Origin: an uncultured Rhodospirillales bacterium
GTDB lineage: Bacteria > Pseudomonadota > Alphaproteobacteria > ATCC43930 > CGMCC-115725
Direction: 5' to 3'
DNA: 64,000 bases
Assembly (NCBI GenBank): GCA_903828515.1
Contig: CAIKMD010000006.1
Location: 682,001 to 746,000 of the forward strand
Shown here one piece after another: positions 55,827 to 64,000 of the stretch. Within the stretch, counting starts at the first letter, position 1, and every line of letters starts with the position of its first letter. The position numbers were made by a program, and so were the translations under genes. A model generated the notes under the pieces. It did not search any database. It was not told the origin of the DNA and saw only the letters and a list, made by a program, of their open reading frames with translations.

Positions 55827-57431
55827 CTAAGCCGCGATCTGCGCGGCCGTGGCGAGCGGCAGCCAGACGATGGCTTTGGCGCCGCGACCGATTGCGCTGG
55901 TGATCTCGATGCCGCCGCCATGGAAGTCGAGAATCTGTTTCACCAGCGGCAGGCCGAGGCCGACCCCGAACGACTTGGTGCTGAACAGCGGCTCGAAGGC
56001 GCGTTCGAGCACCTCGGGCGACATGCCGGGGCCGTTATCGGCGATGATGATCTGCGCCCGGCCGTTGACGCAGCGGCTCTGGATGTCGATGTGCCAGACA
56101 TGGTGCTGCGGCTGCGCGTCGGCCGCTGCTTCCATCGCCTGAATCGAATTCTCGACCAGATGGGCGATAACGCGGCGCAGGCAGTCGGGATCGGCGAGGA
56201 TGGTCCCGTTGCCCGCCGCGAGCGCGCGATCGACCACGATCGCCGGCGGCAGGGACAGCCGGTCGAGCGCATCGCCCAGCCAGGTGTCGAGCGCGACGGG
56301 GTGCGGGCTGAGCGCGCGGATCTGCGAGTATTCGGCAAGCTGCGCGATGAAATTCTCGCAGCGCTGGACGCTGCGGTCGATCCGCTCCAACTGGCGGTTC
56401 GCGCGCGGATCGGTGATCGCGTCGCCCTGGGTCAGCGCGTAGACCGAATTGCGGATCGCGCTCAGCGGATTGCGCAGCTCGTGGCTGACCGTCGCGGTCA
56501 ATTGATCGAGGGTGGAGCGGCGTTCCTGCTCCAGTAATTTGTGTTGCAGCGTGCGAACCTCGTCGGTGCGCGCCGCCACGCGGCGTTCCAGTTCGATCTC
56601 GGCGAGGACCGTGGCGGTGATGTCGCGCGCGGTGCCGCGATAGCCGCAAAATTCCCCGTCCTCGTCGAACAGGGGTTTGCCGCTGGTACTGGTGTAATGC
56701 ACCGTGCCGTTGGCGTCGGTGCGTTTCGTGATCAGGTTGCGGAAGGACCGCCGCGCGGCAAGATCGGCGGCATGGGCGTCCCACTCCGCATCGGTCAGGA
56801 CGCCGTTGCCGACTTCGTGGCGGGTCTTGCCAAGATTGGCCTGCGCGACTTCGCGCGAGCCGTTGAACGACGCGTCGGAGAAGAAGGAGAAGCGCAAATC
56901 TGCGTCCTGCTCCCATAACCAATCGGCGCCGATTTCGGCGAAATCGCGAATGCGCTCCTCGCTGTGCTGGGCCAGCGCCTGCGAGGCCTCGGCGATATAG
57001 CGCGCCTCCAGCAGTTCGGACGTGCGTTCGGTGACGCGCTGTTCGAGTTCGGCGTTGACCGTGGCGAGCGCTCGCTCGCTGGCTTCGTGGCGCGCGAGCG
57101 AGCGGTCCGCCTCGCGGCGCAACAGGCCGACGAGCAGGCCCATCGCGGGCGCGACCAGCGCGATGACGACGACGCGGGCGAAATTGTCATGGGTATAGAC
57201 AAAGAAGTGGTGCGGCGTGGCGAAGAAGATCGCGGTATAGAGGACGAGCATCGCCGCGCCGGCCAGCCCAATGGCAAGCCCGCCGCGATAGGCGCCATAG
57301 GCGACGGCGAGCAGCAGCACGCCCGGCTGATTGGGAATATCGACCCCGGCCGCGCCCAGCGCCGATAGCGCGGCAATGCCGGCCGGCACGACCGACAGAT
57401 AACCCAAATTGAGCCCAATGCGGGAACGCAT
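55827..57431 (-). CDS. Membrane sensor histidine kinase with PAS domain
   Basis: A 534-residue sensor kinase. About five membrane helices occupy residues 5-105, followed by a coiled coil (ERALATVNAELEQRVTERT), a PAS domain (about 155-270, IGADWLWEQDADLRFSFFSD), HisKA with phospho-His317 in TVSHELRNPLSAIRNS, and HATPase with N box VENSIQAM, DNGPGMSP and GVGLGLPLVKQI. No response regulator gene is adjacent, so its partner is elsewhere. The ATG at 57431 (after GAAGAGG) is preferred over an in-frame TTG at 57452. Confidence 0.9.
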   Translation of the reverse strand: MRSRIGLNLGYLSVVPAGIAALSALGAAGVDIPNQPGVLLLAVAYGAYRGGLAIGLAGAAMLVLYTAIFFATPHHFFVYTHDNFARVVVIALVAPAMGLLVGLLRREADRSLARHEASERALATVNAELEQRVTERTSELLEARYIAEASQALAQHSEERIRDFAEIGADWLWEQDADLRFSFFSDASFNGSREVAQANLGKTRHEVGNGVLTDAEWDAHAADLAARRSFRNLITKRTDANGTVHYTSTSGKPLFDEDGEFCGYRGTARDITATVLAEIELERRVAARTDEVRTLQHKLLEQERRSTLDQLTATVSHELRNPLSAIRNSVYALTQGDAITDPRANRQLERIDRSVQRCENFIAQLAEYSQIRALSPHPVALDTWLGDALDRLSLPPAIVVDRALAAGNGTILADPDCLRRVIAHLVENSIQAMEAAADAQPQHHVWHIDIQSRCVNGRAQIIIADNGPGMSPEVLERAFEPLFSTKSFGVGLGLPLVKQILDFHGGGIEITSAIGRGAKAIVWLPLATAAQIAA

Positions 57432-57593
57432 GTCGATCGCCTCTTCGCCCAACGGCAGAAACCGGCCCTGAAGGTAGGCGAGCAGCGTTAACGCCCGGTT
57501 TAGCGATTGCGGCGGAATGGGGGCAAACGGCCCGCTTTTGCGCCGGTTTTTACGATATCCGCCTTATGGATGAGACGATTTTTATGGCCCCTG

Positions 57594-57640
57594 ATGCCGC
57601 AAAGAAAATCTCCTCATCCTGAGTTCGTTGAAGGACCCCC
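57594..57640. repeat. Palindromic repeat B copy 2 (partial)
   Basis: ATCTCCTCATCCTGAGTTCGTTGAAGGACCCCC is the right part of repeat B; the left arm near 57565 is degraded. It leads directly into repeat A at 57667. Confidence 0.7.
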
Positions 57641-57666
57641 GATGGGGTTGCCGCGAAAGTAGATTG

Positions 57667-57748
57667 ACCACGGAGACACGGAGGACACGGAGAAGAATAA
57701 AAATCTTCTCTTCTCTTCTCTTCTCCGTGTTCTTCGTGCCTCCGTGGT
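57667..57748. repeat. Palindromic repeat A copy 1 (CCACGGAGACACGGAGG family)
   Basis: Arms ACCACGGAGACACGGAGG and CCGTGCCTCCGTGGT pair around an AGAAGAAT...ATCTTCTC core. Other copies lie at 59304-59375, 59539-59609, 60644-60707, 60870-60942 and 62193-62260. The 57432-57817 gap contains repeats A and B and no gene. Confidence 0.85.
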
Positions 57749-57817
57749 GAATTATCTTTGGTTGCCGATGGCTCGCTGCACGGGCCTGTTGCGTCCTTCG
57801 ACAGAATTGCGGCCGCC

Positions 57818-58126
57818 TTAAGCGGCAGGCGGCGGCCCGTCCCAGACTGCGTAGCCGTCGCGCATTTTCCGGTTGAGGCTGATCTCGTTGTAGTAGAAGC
57901 CCCAGACCGCGCCGATGATCGCGGTGCTCACCCAGGTCTGAAGCCCGATGAACAGAACCGCGATGCCGCCGACGATCGTCGCGCCGATCACCATGAGTCC
58001 GAGCTTGATGTCACCGCGAATGAGGGCGGGAATGCCGCCGAAGAACAGGCTGGTCCAGCTATAGCCCTTATAGGCGACGGTCTCGTCGCCGGTGGTCGGA
58101 TTGCGCAGTTGAACGGGAACGGCCAT
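57818..58126 (-). CDS. Small membrane protein (DUF2628/HrgC-like)
   Basis: A 102-residue protein with two membrane helices. GYSWTSLFFGGIPALIRGDIKLGLM recalls the DUF2628/HrgC family, small membrane proteins of unknown function; a second helix follows (ATIVGGIAVLFIGLQTWV) with GAVWGFYYNEISLNRKM at the end. The ATG at 58126 is used; the longer frame starts without ribosome-binding site. A repeat-rich gap precedes it on the 3' side. Confidence 0.7.
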   Translation of the reverse strand: MAVPVQLRNPTTGDETVAYKGYSWTSLFFGGIPALIRGDIKLGLMVIGATIVGGIAVLFIGLQTWVSTAIIGAVWGFYYNEISLNRKMRDGYAVWDGPPPAA

Positions 58127-58331
58127 GTGTCTCCCCCAAGGTTCGCCAGTTACCGGCTTTGCCGACAATTTATCATGGCACGGGCGGCGGTGAAGGCCCG
58201 ATTTCGGTGGCGAATGTTCCGCTCAATCCAATCTCGCTTTTTGGCGGCGTCGCCATAGAATACGCGCGGGGCTCGTCCCTGCCTCGTGCCGTCGCAAATG
58301 GCACGCCATAAATTCCGGGAGTGAAACCGCC

Positions 58332-59288
58332 ATGATGCTTCGCCGCTCGATCCTGCTTGCCGCCGCCCTGCTGGCGATCGTGGTGCCGGCTCAGGCCGCC
58401 GACAAGGTGCGCGCGGCGAAAGCCGTCGGCAGCCAATGGGTCTTCATCCCGCTCGATGTCGGCCTCGAACAGGGCATCTTCGCGAAATACGGCATCGACC
58501 TCGAAATCTCGACCATGCGCGGCGAGGCGGGGTTGCAGCAGGCGCTGACCGCCGGCAGCCTCGATATCGGCCTTCAGGGCAGCGGCGGCATCGCCCTCTC
58601 GGTCAAGGGCGCGCCGATCGTCGCGATCGCCGACTATGTCGATGCGCCGGACAATTTCGCGGTCGTGGTGCTCGCCGATTCGCCGATCAAGACTGTGGAC
58701 GATTTGAAGGGCAAGCTGCTCTCGGGCGCCACCACCGGCGGCTTGCCCGAATGGCTGGTAAAGCATCTCGGCGTGGTGAAGGGCTGGGGCGCCGAGGGCA
58801 TTCGCTTCATCGCGGTGGGATCGCCCGACGCCAGTCTCTCGGCGGTGCGCACGCGCCAGGTCGATGGCATGATGACGGCGAACGCGACGGGATTTTTGCT
58901 CGAACAGCAGGGCATCGGCCGCATCGTGACGCATATGGGCGCGTTCGCGCACGACTATCACTCGGCCTTCGTCTTCGCGCGCACCGGCTTCGTCAAGGAC
59001 ACCCCCGATGTCGTCGAGCGTTTCCTCAAAGGCCTCTTCGCCACGATCGCCTATATGCGCGAGAACAAGGAAAAGACCGGGGTGATCGCCGCGCGCGTGC
59101 TCAACCTCGATCGCGGCATCGTCGATCACGTCTACGATATCGAGAAGGCATCCTTCTCGACCGACGGGCATTTCGACCCGAAGGCGGTCGAGGCGCTGAA
59201 GCAATCCCTCATCGACATGGGCTCGCTCACGGAAAAGCCGCGCGACGATCAGGTCCTGACGACGAAGTTCGTGCCGGTGAAGCCGTAG
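58332..59288 (+). CDS. SsuA/THI5-like solute-binding protein
   Basis: A 318-residue exported binding protein; the signal peptide (about 23 residues) ends VVPAQA-AD. The mature lobe shows VFIPLDVGLEQGIFAKYG, TAGSLDIGLQGSGGIALSVKG and DLKGKLLSGATTGGLPEWLV. No ABC permease or ATPase is nearby. The ligand is unknown. It precedes composite repeat A-B-A (59304-59609), and transcription may end in it. Confidence 0.86.
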   Translation: MMLRRSILLAAALLAIVVPAQAADKVRAAKAVGSQWVFIPLDVGLEQGIFAKYGIDLEISTMRGEAGLQQALTAGSLDIGLQGSGGIALSVKGAPIVAIADYVDAPDNFAVVVLADSPIKTVDDLKGKLLSGATTGGLPEWLVKHLGVVKGWGAEGIRFIAVGSPDASLSAVRTRQVDGMMTANATGFLLEQQGIGRIVTHMGAFAHDYHSAFVFARTGFVKDTPDVVERFLKGLFATIAYMRENKEKTGVIAARVLNLDRGIVDHVYDIEKASFSTDGHFDPKAVEALKQSLIDMGSLTEKPRDDQVLTTKFVPVKP

Positions 59289-59303
59289 GACGAAAGCAGG
59301 ATA

Positions 59304-59375
59304 ACCAGGGAGGCACGGAGAGCACGGAGGAAGAACAAAATCTTCTCTTCTCCGTGCTCTCCGTGCCTCCGTGGT
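59304..59375. repeat. Palindromic repeat A copy 2
   Basis: ACCAGGGAGGCACGGAG...CTCCGTGCCTCCGTGGT; slightly diverged arms around a GAAGAACAAAATCTTC core. First part of the A-B-A unit at 59304-59609. Confidence 0.85.
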
Positions 59376-59420
59376 GAATCATCTTTGGCGACTGATGTTT
59401 CGCGGCATGGGCATCGTGCG

Positions 59421-59507
59421 TCCTTCGACAGGCTCAGGATGAAGCGGTTTTCTTTACGGCCCCTAATGCCATCGAAAATTTCTCCTCATCCTGAGCCTGT
59501 CGAAGGA
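59421..59507. repeat. Palindromic repeat B copy 3
   Basis: Left arm TCCTTCGACAGGCTCAGGAT (59421-59440), right arm ATCCTGAGCCTGTCGAAGGA (to 59507), with the loop TTTTCTTTACGGCCCC. Middle part of an A-B-A composite. Confidence 0.88.
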
Positions 59508-59538
59508 CCCCCGGTGGTTCTGCAGCGAAAGCAGGGTA

Positions 59539-59609
59539 ACCACGGAGACACGGAGGACACGGAGGAAGAACAAAATCTTCTTCTCCGTGCCCTCCCTTGT
59601 CTCCGTGGT
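59539..59609. repeat. Palindromic repeat A copy 3
   Basis: Arms ACCACGGAGACACGGAGG and CTTGTCTCCGTGGT around a GGAAGAACAAAATCTTC core. Closes the A-B-A unit in the 405-nt gap 59289-59693, which has no gene. Confidence 0.85.
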
Positions 59610-59693
59610 GAATCGTTCTTCCTTATTGTCGCCGCCCCACGCGCCGCCATAGAATGACCTCACGGCACGAAAAATAAATCCGGGGGAAACGCC

Positions 59694-60632
59694 ATGCATC
59701 GTCGCTCGATGATTCTCGCCGCAGCACTCGTCACGGTCGCTCTCGCGCCGCCAGCGAGCGCCGCGACCAAGATCAATCTTCTCTACATTCCGGGCGGCGA
59801 TTTCGTGCCCGCTTTTGTCGCCAAAGACCGGGGCCTGTTCGACAAGCACGGTCTCGACGTCGACATGTCGATCGCGCAGAACGGATCGGTGATCGCCGCC
59901 GCGCTCGCGTCGGACTCGGCGCAGATCGGCACGCCGACGCCGCCCGTGCTGCTTCAGGCGAACGAGCAGGGGCTCGACATGGTGATCGTCGCGGGGGCAA
60001 CCGTGCTGCCGTTTCCCGCCGGCGCGAGCGGCGTGATCGCCCGCCCCGAGAGCGGTCTGAAAGGCCCGAAGGATCTGGTTGGTCATAAAGTCGGCGTGCC
60101 CGGCTTCGGCGGAAGCTTCGACGTGATGACGCGCAACTGGGTCAAGGCGGCGGGCGTCGATTATAAAAAGGTCGACTGGATCGAGCTGCAATTCCCCCAG
60201 ATGGGCGACGCGCTCAAGGGCGGCCTCGCCGACGCGGTCGCGGCGGTCAATCCGTTCTATGCCCGCATCCTCGACGCCAAGCTCGGCACCGATATCGGCA
60301 ATCCGTGGACCAGCGCGCCCAACGGCACGATGATCGTGCTCTATTCCGCGACCCGCGCCTGGACGCAAAAGAATCCCGAGGCGGTCAAAGGCTTCCGCGC
60401 CGCGCTCGTCGAAGCGAAGGCTTACGCGATCGATCCGGCGAACGCCGCCGCGGTCCATGACAGCATCGCGAAATGGACCAAGCTCCCGCCGCAGGCCGCC
60501 GCCAGCATCGCCATCCCCGACGATCTCGAACCGCAGGCGAAAACCGAAGGCCTGACCTTCTGGATCACCGCCGCGCGCGAACAGGGCCTGATCAAAGGCA
60601 ACCCCGACCCAAAGACGCTGATCGCGCCGTAA
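59694..60632 (+). CDS. SsuA/TauA-like solute-binding protein bracketed by repeats
   Basis: A 312-residue exported binding protein with signal peptide (about 24 residues, ending PPASA-AT) and FVPAFVAKDRGLFDKHGLDV, DLVGHKVGVPGFGGSFDVM and the C-terminal DPKTLIAP common in the group. It is flanked on both sides by the same A-B-A repeat composite (59304-59609 and 60644-60942). No transporter partner genes are near. The ligand is unknown. Confidence 0.86.
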   Translation: MHRRSMILAAALVTVALAPPASAATKINLLYIPGGDFVPAFVAKDRGLFDKHGLDVDMSIAQNGSVIAAALASDSAQIGTPTPPVLLQANEQGLDMVIVAGATVLPFPAGASGVIARPESGLKGPKDLVGHKVGVPGFGGSFDVMTRNWVKAAGVDYKKVDWIELQFPQMGDALKGGLADAVAAVNPFYARILDAKLGTDIGNPWTSAPNGTMIVLYSATRAWTQKNPEAVKGFRAALVEAKAYAIDPANAAAVHDSIAKWTKLPPQAAASIAIPDDLEPQAKTEGLTFWITAAREQGLIKGNPDPKTLIAP

Positions 60633-60643
60633 GAAGCCTTATC

Positions 60644-60707
60644 ACCACGGAGACACGGAGGAAGAATAGAAATCTTCTCTTCTCCGTGTCCTCCGTGTCT
60701 CCGTGGT
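60644..60707. repeat. Palindromic repeat A copy 4
   Basis: ACCACGGAGACACGGAGGAAG...CTCCGTGTCTCCGTGGT around an AATAGAAATCTT core, 12 nt after the solute-binding gene. It could act as a transcript terminator or mRNA-stabilising hairpin. Confidence 0.87.
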
Positions 60708-60753
60708 GAAACGTTCTTCTTTGCTGAGTTCTCGCTGCATGACGGTCGTGCGG

Positions 60754-60838
60754 CCTTCGACAGGCTCAGGCTGAGGGTGAGTTTTCACGGCCCCTGATGC
60801 CACAAAGAAAATCTCCTCATCCTGAGCCTGTCGAAGGA
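60754..60838. repeat. Palindromic repeat B copy 4
   Basis: CCTTCGACAGGCTCAGG (60754-60770) and CCTGAGCCTGTCGAAGG (to about 60837) are exact complements. Between them GTTTTCACGGCCCCTGATGC matches the loop of copy 3. Confidence 0.88.
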
Positions 60839-60869
60839 CGCCGGATGTGGATGCAGCGAAAGTAGAATG

Positions 60870-60942
60870 ACCACGGAGACACGGAGGACACGGAGGAAGA
60901 ATAGAAATCTTCTCTTCTCCGTGTTCTCCGTGTCTCCGTGGT
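60870..60942. repeat. Palindromic repeat A copy 5
   Basis: ACCACGGAGACACGGAGGAC...TCTCCGTGTCTCCGTGGT around an AATAGAAATCTTC core; closes the second A-B-A unit in the gap 60633-61044, which has no gene. Confidence 0.87.
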
Positions 60943-61044
60943 GAATCATCTCATCCCATCGTCCTGCACAAACGATAACGCCGCCGATTCGATCTCCGAA
61001 CCGGCGGCGCTGATCGTGGTCGTCTGGCGCTCGCGCGCCGATCG

Positions 61045-61605
61045 TTACATCATCTTCGGGGTCAGCAATGTCTGCGCGGCGGCCGCATCTTTCTGCGCGG
61101 TCTTCATGTGGGTCGTCTTCAGGCCGGCATTCGCCTGGGCGAGGGCCTGGCGCAGCGTGTGCTTCTGATGACGGTTGCTGGTATCGCTGATCGCGCCGGC
61201 GCCCTGGTCCTTGCACGGATTGGCCATCGAGGCATCGAAGCCCTTGCCCATCGGGCCGACCAGGCAATTGACGACATGATGCAGATGCATCTTCGTCATC
61301 GTCATGTCGGTCGATTTGGCGGCGAGGCCCGCGTGCTGGGCGGCGGTCGCGGTTTCGGTCGTCGGGTCGGTGCCGGCCATCGCCGGTGCCGGCGCGGTTT
61401 TGGCCGCATCCGTCTGGGTCTGGCGGGTGGTCGGGGTCACCGCGCGCGGTGCGGTTGCGTTCGAGCCATCCGGGCTGCCGCTGCAATTGCGCAGGGCGTC
61501 CGAGCAGTTGTTCGGGTTCTCGTTGTGCATCGGCGCTTGGCTTTGGGCAAAGGCGCCCGAGGCGGCGGTCAGCGCGAAAATCGAGACGAGGGTCAATAAT
61601 TTCAT
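61045..61605 (-). CDS. Exported hypothetical protein, Cys-containing
   Basis: A 186-residue protein with a signal peptide (LVSIFALTAASGAFA) and a low-complexity, Thr/Ala/Pro-rich first half. The mature N-terminus contains NNCSDALRNCSG, and the second half NCLVGPMGKGFDASMANPCK with further Cys, so two disulfides are possible in the periplasm. Repeats HHVVNC and LAQANAGLKTTHMK suggest a helical C-terminal part. No family is recognised. The gene stands alone between repeat units. Confidence 0.7.
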   Translation of the reverse strand: MKLLTLVSIFALTAASGAFAQSQAPMHNENPNNCSDALRNCSGSPDGSNATAPRAVTPTTRQTQTDAAKTAPAPAMAGTDPTTETATAAQHAGLAAKSTDMTMTKMHLHHVVNCLVGPMGKGFDASMANPCKDQGAGAISDTSNRHQKHTLRQALAQANAGLKTTHMKTAQKDAAAAQTLLTPKMM

Positions 61606-61695
61606 GGGTGTTTCTCCGGAACGCGGGCACGCCTGTCGCGCCGGCTGCGGAGATAGGCCGGCCGAAACGGGCGACGGACAAGGATCGGAAACTAC

Positions 61696-62160
61696 CTAAG
61701 CGGGCGGGGCGCGCAAAGCGGCCTGCACGACCTTATCGAGCGCGTTCAAAAAGCGCGAACGGTCGGCTTTGGAGAACGGGGCAGGGCCGCCGGTGGCGAC
61801 GCCCAACTCGCGCAGATGCTGCGAGACCGCGCGCCCGGCCAGCGCATTGCCGATATTGTTGTTGTCCCAGATCTTGCCGTTGGGCGTCACCGCATAGGCG
61901 CCCTTGGTCAGGCAGCGCCCGGCGAGCGGAATGTCCTGGGTTACGCAGACGTCGTTCGCCGCGATCTGCTCGACGATCCAGTCATCGGCCTGATCGGCGC
62001 CCGCTTCGACCGTCACCATCGTCACGTTCGGATCGCGCGACGGCAGGATCGGACGCGACCCGTTCGAGACGACGAACACCTTGAGGTTCAACCGCTCGGC
62101 GACGCGATAAACCTCGTCGCGCACCGGACACGCATCGGCATCGATGTAGAGGATGGTCAT
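61696..62160 (-). CDS. YaiI/YqxD-family (DUF188) protein
   Basis: A 154-residue DUF188 protein, related to PIN/NYN-type nuclease folds. IDADACPVRDEVYRVAER at the N-terminus carries the acidic residues, followed by ADQADDWIVEQIAANDVCVTQD, IPLAGRCLTKGA and the usual C-terminal RFLNALD. A nuclease role is suggested by the fold but not shown. Length is normal. Repeat A copy 6 lies just upstream. Confidence 0.85.
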   Translation of the reverse strand: MTILYIDADACPVRDEVYRVAERLNLKVFVVSNGSRPILPSRDPNVTMVTVEAGADQADDWIVEQIAANDVCVTQDIPLAGRCLTKGAYAVTPNGKIWDNNNIGNALAGRAVSQHLRELGVATGGPAPFSKADRSRFLNALDKVVQAALRAPPA

Positions 62161-62192
62161 GGGTCGTGGCGCTCGACCGTCTCGATCGATTT

Positions 62193-62260
62193 ACCACGGA
62201 GACACGGAGGACACGGAGGAAGAATAAAAATCTTCTCCGTGTCCTCCGTGTCTCCGTGGT
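62193..62260. repeat. Palindromic repeat A copy 6
   Basis: ACCACGGAGACACGGAGGAC...GTCCTCCGTGTCTCCGTGGT around an AATAAAAATCTTC core, between the yaiI-like and solute-binding genes. Arms are nearly perfect here. Confidence 0.87.
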
Positions 62261-62290
62261 GAATTTTCATGCGTCGCTGCCGCTCAACCC

Positions 62291-63298
62291 TCACTCGCGC
62301 CCCGGCAAAACCGTCGCATAGCGCTTGTCGATCAGCACGCCCGCCTTGAGGTCGTCCTTCATCAGGCCCTGGGATTTGTACCAGTCGATCTGATGCTGCA
62401 CGTCCTTGGCGTCGAGGCGAGCATCAGCGTCGAGATAGGAGATGCCGGGCTTCAACTGTTCCGGCGTCTGGCCGAGATATTTGGCGAGGATGTCGAGCAT
62501 CGCCGGTGTGCCCGGTCCATCGCGGCGTTTCTCGTCGGGGCCGGTGAAGGCGTCGTGATAATCCTTGGTGCCGTGGCGATAGGCGCGCAGGAACCGGTTC
62601 AGCAGATCGCCGCGTTCATCGGCGCTCTTCGTCGTGGTGAACACCGCACCCAGTTGATAGGGCACTTCGTCGCCGGCGAATCCGAGCAGCTTGCCCTCGC
62701 CGCGCTGCACGATCGGCAGCATCGAGGCCGCCGGCCCGACACCCGCATCGGCCGCGCCGCCGGCAACCGATGTTGCGACGTTGGGGAAACTCTGCACGGG
62801 GAGGAAGCGGATGGTCGCGAGGTCGATCTTGTATTTCTCGGCGAGCAGCACGGTCGAATATTGCGGCGACGAGCCGACCGTGGTGATCGCGACCGAATGG
62901 TTGCCCAGGTCGCGATAGGATTTGAGCCCCGCCTCATAGGCGCGGTTCGAGGCGACGACGGTGTTGTTCTGAAACCCCGGCACGTCGGCGCTTTGCGCCG
63001 CGATGACCCGGAGCGCACCCTGCGCCGCAAGGTTGTAAAACCCCGCGACCAACGCGGTCGAACCGACATCGATGTCGCCCGAGACAGCAGCCACCGCGAT
63101 CGGCAAGGCCGCTTCGAAATAGATCAACTGCGCGTCGAGCCCTTCGGCGGTGAAATAGCCGAAGGTCTGCGCGACGAAGATCCCGCCATTGCCGCCGGTT
63201 TTAAGGAGCCCGATCTTGATCGGGTCGGCGGCGGCGGGAAGGGCGATGAGGAGCAACGCGCCGACCAGGATGGAGCCGCGATGAAAGAGGCGTGTCAT
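62291..63298 (-). CDS. NMT1/THI5-like solute-binding protein
   Basis: A 335-residue exported binding protein. The ATG at 63298 overlaps the stop of the M24-like gene (ATGA), and opens a signal peptide of about 24 residues ending PAAA-DP. The mature start KIGLLKTGGNGGIFVAQTFGYF, VAAVSGDIDVGSTAL and VASNRAYEAGLKSYRDLGN are typical. It is co-transcribed after an M24-like protein, so the compound captured may be the substrate of that enzyme. No permease is visible. Confidence 0.87.
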   Translation of the reverse strand: MTRLFHRGSILVGALLLIALPAAADPIKIGLLKTGGNGGIFVAQTFGYFTAEGLDAQLIYFEAALPIAVAAVSGDIDVGSTALVAGFYNLAAQGALRVIAAQSADVPGFQNNTVVASNRAYEAGLKSYRDLGNHSVAITTVGSSPQYSTVLLAEKYKIDLATIRFLPVQSFPNVATSVAGGAADAGVGPAASMLPIVQRGEGKLLGFAGDEVPYQLGAVFTTTKSADERGDLLNRFLRAYRHGTKDYHDAFTGPDEKRRDGPGTPAMLDILAKYLGQTPEQLKPGISYLDADARLDAKDVQHQIDWYKSQGLMKDDLKAGVLIDKRYATVLPGRE

Positions 63299-64000
63299 TG
63301 CTTGTGGGTCACGGTCGTTGGAATCTGGTTGAGCTCTTCGCAACCCGTCGCGGTCACGATCACCGTGCCGCCGAGATTGACGCGGTGATGGCCGAGGCAC
63401 GCATTGGGCTCGAACGCGAAGACCATGCCCGGCTGCAGCACGCAATCGCGCTCGCGGCCGCTCGGCCTGCCGGCATATTTGACGCCGAGATCGAGCTTCT
63501 CCTGGTTGAGCTTGCTGCGTCCCGACAGAAAATGCGGGGCCACCGAATGCAGGAGCGGCGTGTAGGACCAGCAGCCCGATGCCTTGAGCGGCTGTTCCAT
63601 CGCGGCGACCAACTCGGAGAATTTGATTCCGGGCTTCATCGTTTTGAGGCCGACATCATAGCATTGCCGCGCGGTGCGCTCGCAGGTTTGGCTCGTCGCG
63701 TCGATCGGATCGAGCGCCACCGTCATCTGAACCTGGACTTCCTGATTGCCGCAGCTCGGCATCAACTCGGCCTGCAACAGATCGCCGCGTTCGAGAATGC
63801 GCGGCGCCTCGCCGCGCGTGGTCCAGCGCGGCGGTCCCCAGGAGAGCGTGTGCGGACCCGAGTTCATCACGATCATCGGATAGCGCAGGCCGATGCCGTG
63901 GCGGATGATCGCGGCAGTCGCCTCGGCCATGATCGCTTCTTCGCCGACGCCGGGTGCTGCGATCTCGATGATCGCGCGACACGCGGCCTCGGCGGCCTTC
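63295..64000 (-). CDS. M24-family pita-bread protein (5' end outside window)
   Basis: At least 235 codons of an M24 domain; the frame stays open to the window end, so the N-terminal creatinase domain lies outside. Where the Asp ligands should be, the sequence reads LLQAELMPSCGNQEVQVQMT, and the final Glu ligand position has LGGTVIVTATG; the middle Glu is kept in FAFEPNACLGHH. Thus at least some metal ligands are missing and a creatinase-like or other activity is more likely than aminopeptidase. Its stop overlaps the solute-binding protein start, which pairs enzyme and receptor. Confidence 0.8.
   Translation of the reverse strand, partial: KAAEAACRAIIEIAAPGVGEEAIMAEATAAIIRHGIGLRYPMIVMNSGPHTLSWGPPRWTTRGEAPRILERGDLLQAELMPSCGNQEVQVQMTVALDPIDATSQTCERTARQCYDVGLKTMKPGIKFSELVAAMEQPLKASGCWSYTPLLHSVAPHFLSGRSKLNQEKLDLGVKYAGRPSGRERDCVLQPGMVFAFEPNACLGHHRVNLGGTVIVTATGCEELNQIPTTVTHKQ

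Noticed and set aside
57667-62260. Regularly recurring CCACGGAGACACGGAGG sequences considered as a CRISPR array
   Set aside because: Copies are internally palindromic, hundreds of bases apart, and separated by genes; there are no uniform spacers and no cas genes.

Overview
The window is GC-rich DNA (roughly 60-65 percent by eye) from a Gram-negative bacterium, most likely an alphaproteobacterium. Support for this comes from the ppx-rlmE gene pair, the pqiABC-type set, class-typical guaB/guaA, many ATGA/GTGA start-stop overlaps, families of dispersed palindromic repeats, and a large stock of periplasmic substrate-binding proteins. No rRNA operon, CRISPR array, replication origin or prophage was seen. 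One tRNA gene, tRNA-Gln(CTG), is present.

Layout. (1) 1-8891: a catabolic/uptake cluster on the + strand with a class II aldolase, a 4,5-dihydroxyphthalate decarboxylase-like protein, a Rieske oxygenase, HutD and four exported solute-binding proteins; it looks built for an aromatic or dicarboxylic substrate. (2) 9057-12453: pqiABC-type envelope lipid transport genes, then a YghU-like GST. (3) 13731-16900: an IS1595-type transposon of about 3.2 kb with inverted ends, an 11-bp flanking direct repeat and four passenger genes. (4) 17005-21280, minus strand: a GST with two degenerate M24 pita-bread proteins, then a dienelactone hydrolase pair. (5) 21442-29104: housekeeping block (DUF882 peptidase, tRNA-Gln, ppx/gppA, rlmE, guaB, a RsmB-like methyltransferase, guaA). 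(6) 29105-31440: accessory DNA next to guaA with a Shedu-like nuclease, a membrane protein with an SSB-like C-terminal tail, and a chimeric fossil made of two neighbouring genes. (7) 31439-42149: cupin, fluoroacetate dehalogenase, a TetR-controlled membrane protein, VapBC, an ABC-F ATPase, a run of small enzymes and katG. (8) 42161-50526: LysR, an AraC-headed operon, a deformylase-like protein without most of its metal ligands, threonine ammonia-lyase and a VOC-TetR pair. (9) 50675-53133: FMN alpha-hydroxyacid oxidase and an isocitrate dehydrogenase-like enzyme. (10) 53459-55216: a low-GC XRE-TPR gene headed by phased repeats. (11) 55265-64000: an ArsC/YffB-like protein, a histidine kinase, and three more solute-binding proteins scattered among composite palindromic repeats, ending in a cut-off M24 gene.

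The main themes are scavenging (nine substrate-binding-type proteins and no permease or ATPase of an uptake system), detoxification (two GSTs, KatG, VOC, dehalogenase, FMN reductase), and repeated small-scale recombination that has left gene tails and chimeric fragments. The most interesting leads are the IS1595 transposon cargo, the Shedu/SSB-tail island beside guaA, the XRE-TPR gene with its phased operator-like repeats, and the gene-tail exchange between the LysR and deformylase-like genes.
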